From: Diplonema papillatum
Taxonomy: Eukaryota > Euglenozoa > Diplonemea > Diplonemida > Diplonemidae
Direction: 5' to 3'
NCBI GenBank assembly: GCA_030068145.1
Contig: JAPJBO010000830.1
Span: 37,658 to 101,657 of the forward strand
DNA: 64,000 bases
Positions 59,794 to 64,000 of this stretch are shown one piece after another. Below the pieces are notes generated by a model that saw only the letters and a list, made by a program, of their open reading frames with translations, had not been told where the DNA came from and made no database searches. Made by a program: the position numbers and the translations under genes. The stretch's first letter is position 1, and each line of letters opens with the position of its first letter.

Positions 59794-61709
59794 GGGCAGT
59801 CGCCTCCGCATCGAGGGGTAACCCCCCCCGATGCCCACCACCGCGCCCATCCGGCCGGTCCACCCCCCACCCCTGGCGCACCTCCGCGAGCAGCCAACTC
59901 CAAAACTGCTTCGCGCCGGGAGCTGGCCCGGCGGAGGCGCGCCGCTGCTGCCCCCGCAGCCGCTGCACCCTTTGACCCCGATAGCATCCTTTTGATCGTG
60001 TCGTTCAACTGCCGATCATTTTGGGCAAGGGAGTCCATTCCTGGCGGTACCGATAGTATCAGCCGAGGGGTCTCCAACATGTCTCCGAGGATCCCGGACA
60101 TCCTGCTCCTACAAGAGACATGGCTCTCGAGCAAGTCCCTTCCCCCTCGCCTCGACGGCTACCGAGCCTTCAGACGCGACCGAGACGGGGACGGCCGCGG
60201 CGGGGGTGTTCTTATCTTCGTTCGCACAAGCCTGCTCGCGACGGAAATCCCGCCCCCTGATATCGACCCTGACTCTACACTAGATTGCGTTGCTGTCGAG
60301 ATCACTCGCATCGGCCTTCCCCCCCTGAGGCTGTACAACGTGTACCGCCCGCCCCGCAAGGGCGGGAAAGACCTGTGTATGGAACCGTTCCCGATGGACG
60401 ACCACGTGGTCATCGCCGGTGATCTCAACGTCCACCACCCGGACTGGTCTCGGGGAGCCGAGAACACAGGCGGCAATAGCCTCAGGGACTGGCTCGTTGA
60501 GGCGTCTGCCATGACCATGAATGACCCATCGGTCTCCACGATGGCCTACCGCCCCCACGCCAGGTACTCCTCTCCGGATGTGGTAATCTCCACCCCCACC
60601 TCCAACATCCGCAATTGGAGAGTGCTGGATTCCTGGGGCACCTCCCGGGACCACCTCCCCATGGCGTTCGAAGTTCCCCGGGGGTACTCCCAGCCGCGCG
60701 TCCTCCGTAGAACTTGGTTCTCATGGGCACGGGCTGACTGGGAAGGCATGATGGAGCATCTCGACGAGAAGAGCTCTGCCCTGCTTGCGAACCGGCCAGC
60801 CACCAATGTGCAATTCGCTAAGCGAGTCGCATCGACGTTCCGCAGTGCTGTTCACCAGTTTGTCCCCCGGTATAAGCAGGGGCGTCCTTACAAGGAATGG
60901 TGGACCCCGGGGCTCTCTGCCCTAGAGCGTGTCAAGGGGGCGGCCTTCACCGACCTCCTCGCCGACCCTGACGCCCCGCTCGCTCAGCGCGCCTATTCCG
61001 ACGCGGTCGCCAGTTTCGCTTCGGCGGCCACGCAGGCGAAGGCGGCTCACTGGAATGCTTTCTCTGGGAGGATCAACCGCTGCACAGACATTGGGCTGCT
61101 CTTCCGCCTGATCCGCAAGATCGACGGACGGACTCAGCGGAACAACGTCCCCCCCATCCGGCTCGGTGACTCGTTTTATGTAGCCGCTGACGGGAAAACC
61201 GAGCTTTTTGGGGATCACCTCAAACGGGTGTGCGGCGGCTCTGCAGCAACCAAACCGCCGCCGTGGTTCCCCGCTAAGGAACCATCCAACAACGACGCTG
61301 GCTGCGGGCTCATCACCGCCGACGAGCTCGACCGGGCCCTCAACAACCTCGACCCGAAGACTTCGCTCGATCCTGACGGGCTTTGCAGTGAGTTCCTCCG
61401 CCGACTCACCGACGGTGCCAGGGCCCTCATCCTTGAGTTGGTCAACATTTCGTGGGAAGAGGGCTTCGTTCCCGAATCCTGGCGAGACGCCCACGTCGTC
61501 CCCGTCCCGAAACCTGGACGGGACCACTCCCTGCCGGAGGGATACCGGCCGATATCCCTAACGAGTGTGATCTCCAAGGTGATGGAGGTCATCGTGAAGG
61601 ATCGGCTCGAGTACCTCACCGAAAGCCCGCTACACCCGGCGGTCCGGCGTTTCAACTCGCGGCAGGGCGGCTTCCGCAAAGGTCGCGGTCCCGAGGAGCA
61701 GCTGTACTC
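59794..61709 (+). CDS. Element 3 ORF2, first part: AP endonuclease and RT N-terminus
   Basis: In the same frame as ORF1 and separated from it only by the UGA. About 66 codons of basic Pro/Ala-rich linker without an ATG lead into the endonuclease: 'SFNCRSF' (60,001), 'LLLQETWLS', 'NVYRPP', 'AGDLNVHHPDW', 'SSPDVVIS', 'SRDHLPM'. The RT begins with 'PDGLCSEFLRRL', 'GYRPISLTSVISKV', 'QGGFRKGRGPEEQLYS'. A one-base loss at about 61,708-61,710 then moves the coding frame. Domain order and wording track element 1 closely (for example 'GGFREDRGTEEQVFS'). Confidence 0.85.
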
Positions 61710-64000
61710 GTCGTTTCGGCTCTCGACTCCGCCAGGAACCGACTGCAGTTCACGTGTTTGCTGTCGTTCGACCTGGCGAACGCGTTCGACACCGTCGACC
61801 ACGGCAAGCTGATGGACATCCTGCAGCGAAGAGGGGTGCCCGCCAAGTTCCTTCGCTGGATCGAGGCCTTCCTACGGAACAGGAGGGCGGCCTACAAGAT
61901 CGACGGAGCGACTGGCCGCTTCTTTGATTTGAATACCGGCGTCCCCCAGGGGACGGTCCTCGGCCCCCTCCTGTTCCTGTACTACATCGACGACCTCGGT
62001 TCAGACCTCGATCGACTGCAGCGCCGCATCCATCTGGACAACGTCGGGGCTACGATAACCTTCTCGTTGTATGCTGATGATGACGGCGTTGCAGTGGAGG
62101 CCCGCACGTTTGCCGCCCTCGAGCAGTACGCGCAAGATGTTGTCGACGTGGTGGAGCGCTGGACGGCGCAGGCGCTGATGTCCCTGTCCGTTCTGAAGAC
62201 CAGAGGTGTCTTCTTCGTTGGAAAGAACGCAGCCCCTTTCCCCCCACCGAACGTAGTCTTCAAGGCGACGAGGGCTGACGTCCCTGTTCCCCCTGCTGAC
62301 ACCGAACGGCGAGTGTCGGCAGAGGGTAGATTGGTGGGGACGAACACGCCACATGACGGCAAAACATTCGTTGGCATCGCGTTCGGGCCCGTAACAGAGG
62401 CCAATGCCGGGCTCACACTGCTCCACTCGGTGGTTACCCTTCAGTGGGTTGACAAAGTGAAGCTTCTTGGGTTAACCATCGACCAAGGATTCACCTTCCT
62501 CCCTCACCTCCAACGGGTTGTCGATGGATTCTCGCTGAGGATGAACCTCCTTCGACACCTGGCCGGCAAGGATTACGGCTTCAACGGCACGGTTCTCCGC
62601 ACCCTGTATCTCTCCTATGTGCTACCCACGTACACGTACGCACTCGGAATCTACGGGCCATTCATCCTCCCCGCTAATGGGCCCCTCACAACACTTGAAC
62701 GCATGCATCGTCGTGCCCTTACCCTCATCCTGGGCTGTCGCAAAGGCGTCGCTGAATTCGCCGGGCAACAGGAGACTGGTATCCTCCCGATCCGCGCGCT
62801 CGCAAAGTGCAGGATCGCGGCCCTCCGGGAGAAGGTTGAATTCAACAAGGTTCTGTGGGCGCACGAGCTTTCCCTGGACACGCTCCTGAAGTCGACGTCC
62901 GACAACATCCGCAAGAAAGCGGGCACGGACGGTTGCCGTCGGGAGCTCCGCGACTTCCATTTGTTCGCCCCCTGGGTTCCCAGGCCCGACGTCGAGATCT
63001 ACACGTCGCTGAAAGTCCGCAAGCACGCCAGCAATGCGGAGAAAAAACAAGCGGTGCTGAAACGCCTGGCGGAACTACCCCACCCGGACTGCGTCGCCTG
63101 GCCAGACGGCTCCGTTGTACACGGTGACCCCCCTCTGCCCTCGATCTGCGACGCCAACGCCAGCGCTGCCCTACGCCCGTGGCTGAGGAGCACGGCGGAC
63201 CGTACGACCTGGGGGGCTGCCGGCGTGTTTATTGATCTTGGGCCGTCGGTCACCATCAAGCCGGACCACGGCCTGCCCGTCAAGCCCACCGGCGACCGAC
63301 GCACGTTCGATGCCTCTTTGCCCGCCGGCAAACACCCGCACAGCTACCGCGCCGAGGAGTTCGCGCTCTACAGCTGCCTGAAGTTCCTCCTGCGCCTCCT
63401 CCCGCCAACCCCGACGCCGCTCAACATCCTCGTCCTCAGTGACTCTCAGTCACTCCTGATGACGCTGAGCCACGGCCCCCATTGCCAGACGCAGCCGTAC
63501 CCAATCGCGATCTGGCTGCACCTGGCCGAGTTGGAGTCGCTGGGCTACACCGTGACGCTGCAGTTCGTCTTCGGCCACTGCGGCCTCGAAGGCAACGAGA
63601 GGGCGGACAAGACCGCAAAACGTGGTGCACTCGCGTTCATGCGGGCGGCCACCGACGCCGCGGCCAAGAATCTACCCCCTCCGCTCTCGGCACGCCTCTG
63701 CGCCACGGCCGCTAACAGCCGCTATCGTTCCGTCCTCTGGCTGGAGAGCAGTGAAGCTGGAGCACGAGACGCCTTGGACAGGGCCACCCTCCTCAGGAAC
63801 CCGTCGTCGTTCGCCAGGTTGGTCTCTGGCCGCCGCATCCCCCGCCCCAAGCACTTGGCACCACGGGCGGAAAGAGAGGTGCGGCAGCTACGCACTGGCC
63901 ACCATCACCTGGTGATGACCATGTACGCCACCGAATGGCGCGACCTCTCGAGGGCGGATCGCAGACAGGCGTTTCTCCCGTGCCCTATTTGCGGCACCCG
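61710..64000 (+). CDS. Element 3 ORF2, second part: RT, RNase H (runs off the window)
   Basis: The frame continues open to the window edge (763 codons): 'SALDSARNRLQF', motif A 'SFDLANAFDTVDH', motif B 'TGVPQGTVLGPLLF', motif C 'SLYADDDGV' (62,068), 'KLLGLTIDQGFTFLPHL', and RNase H 'AWPDGSVV' (63,099), 'YRAEEFALYS', 'LSDSQSLL', 'GHCGLEGNERADKTAK'. The first half of the C-terminal zinc knuckle, 'CPICG', is the last thing visible. Only the UGA and one frameshift separate this element from a full-length coding copy, so it is recent. Confidence 0.88.

Overview
The window is nuclear DNA from a transposon-rich eukaryote. It holds one recognisable host gene on the + strand: seven exons (about 1.9-33.6 kb) of an inositol 1,4,5-trisphosphate receptor (IP3R/ITPR-type Ca2+ release channel). 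Exon joins from exon 2 to exon 7 are supported by GT..AG borders, matching splice phases and homology across the joins. The first and last exons lie outside the window. Introns range from about 0.23 to 12.7 kb and are packed with mobile DNA. A non-animal IP3R together with these retroelement types fits a large-genome protist or alga (an alveolate or chromerid-like alga is one guess). The sequence does not identify the species.

Layout. 1-6.5 kb: a dispersed repeat, a LINE fragment, ITPR exons 1-3, a 444-bp hAT-like MITE and poly-G repeats. 6.5-16.4 kb (intron 3): two decayed copies of a non-LTR element encoding an OTU protease, an AP-type endonuclease and RNase H, one with an internal inversion, then two inverted SINE-like repeats. 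15.1-19.7 kb: three copies of an AT-rich palindromic repeat, two of which form inverted arms around ITPR exons 4-5. 19.7-22.7 kb: a retroelement with tyrosine recombinase, RT and RNase H in that order, split by a MITE. 24-29.4 kb: MITEs, tandem-repeat families and a hAT-like transposase scrap. 30.2-33.6 kb: ITPR exons 6-7 (channel domain). 33.9-36 kb: LINE scrap and 30-bp arrays.

36.9-64 kb is a retrotransposon cluster. Element 1 (about 37-46 kb) has ORF1 plus an intact-looking 1534-aa ORF2 (EN-RT-RNH-zinc knuckle). It is followed by a nested stack of DNA transposons (a hAT-like element holding a Mutator-like element holding a third MITE; the outer two have target duplications). Element 2 (about 50-56.5 kb) has a 2120-codon ORF with zinc fingers, two 2A-like NPGP motifs, RT and a restriction-like endonuclease. 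Element 3 (about 56.5 kb to beyond the edge) is a relative of element 1 with an in-frame UGA between ORF1 and ORF2 and one frameshift.

The most interesting point is a repeated ubiquitin theme. ORF1 of elements 1 and 3 each contain a ubiquitin-like domain ending in Leu-Gly-Gly, and the intron-3 element carries an OTU (deubiquitinase-fold) protease. Element 2 instead carries paired 2A-like ribosome-skipping motifs. All identifications come from reading the sequence; no database search or alignment program was run.
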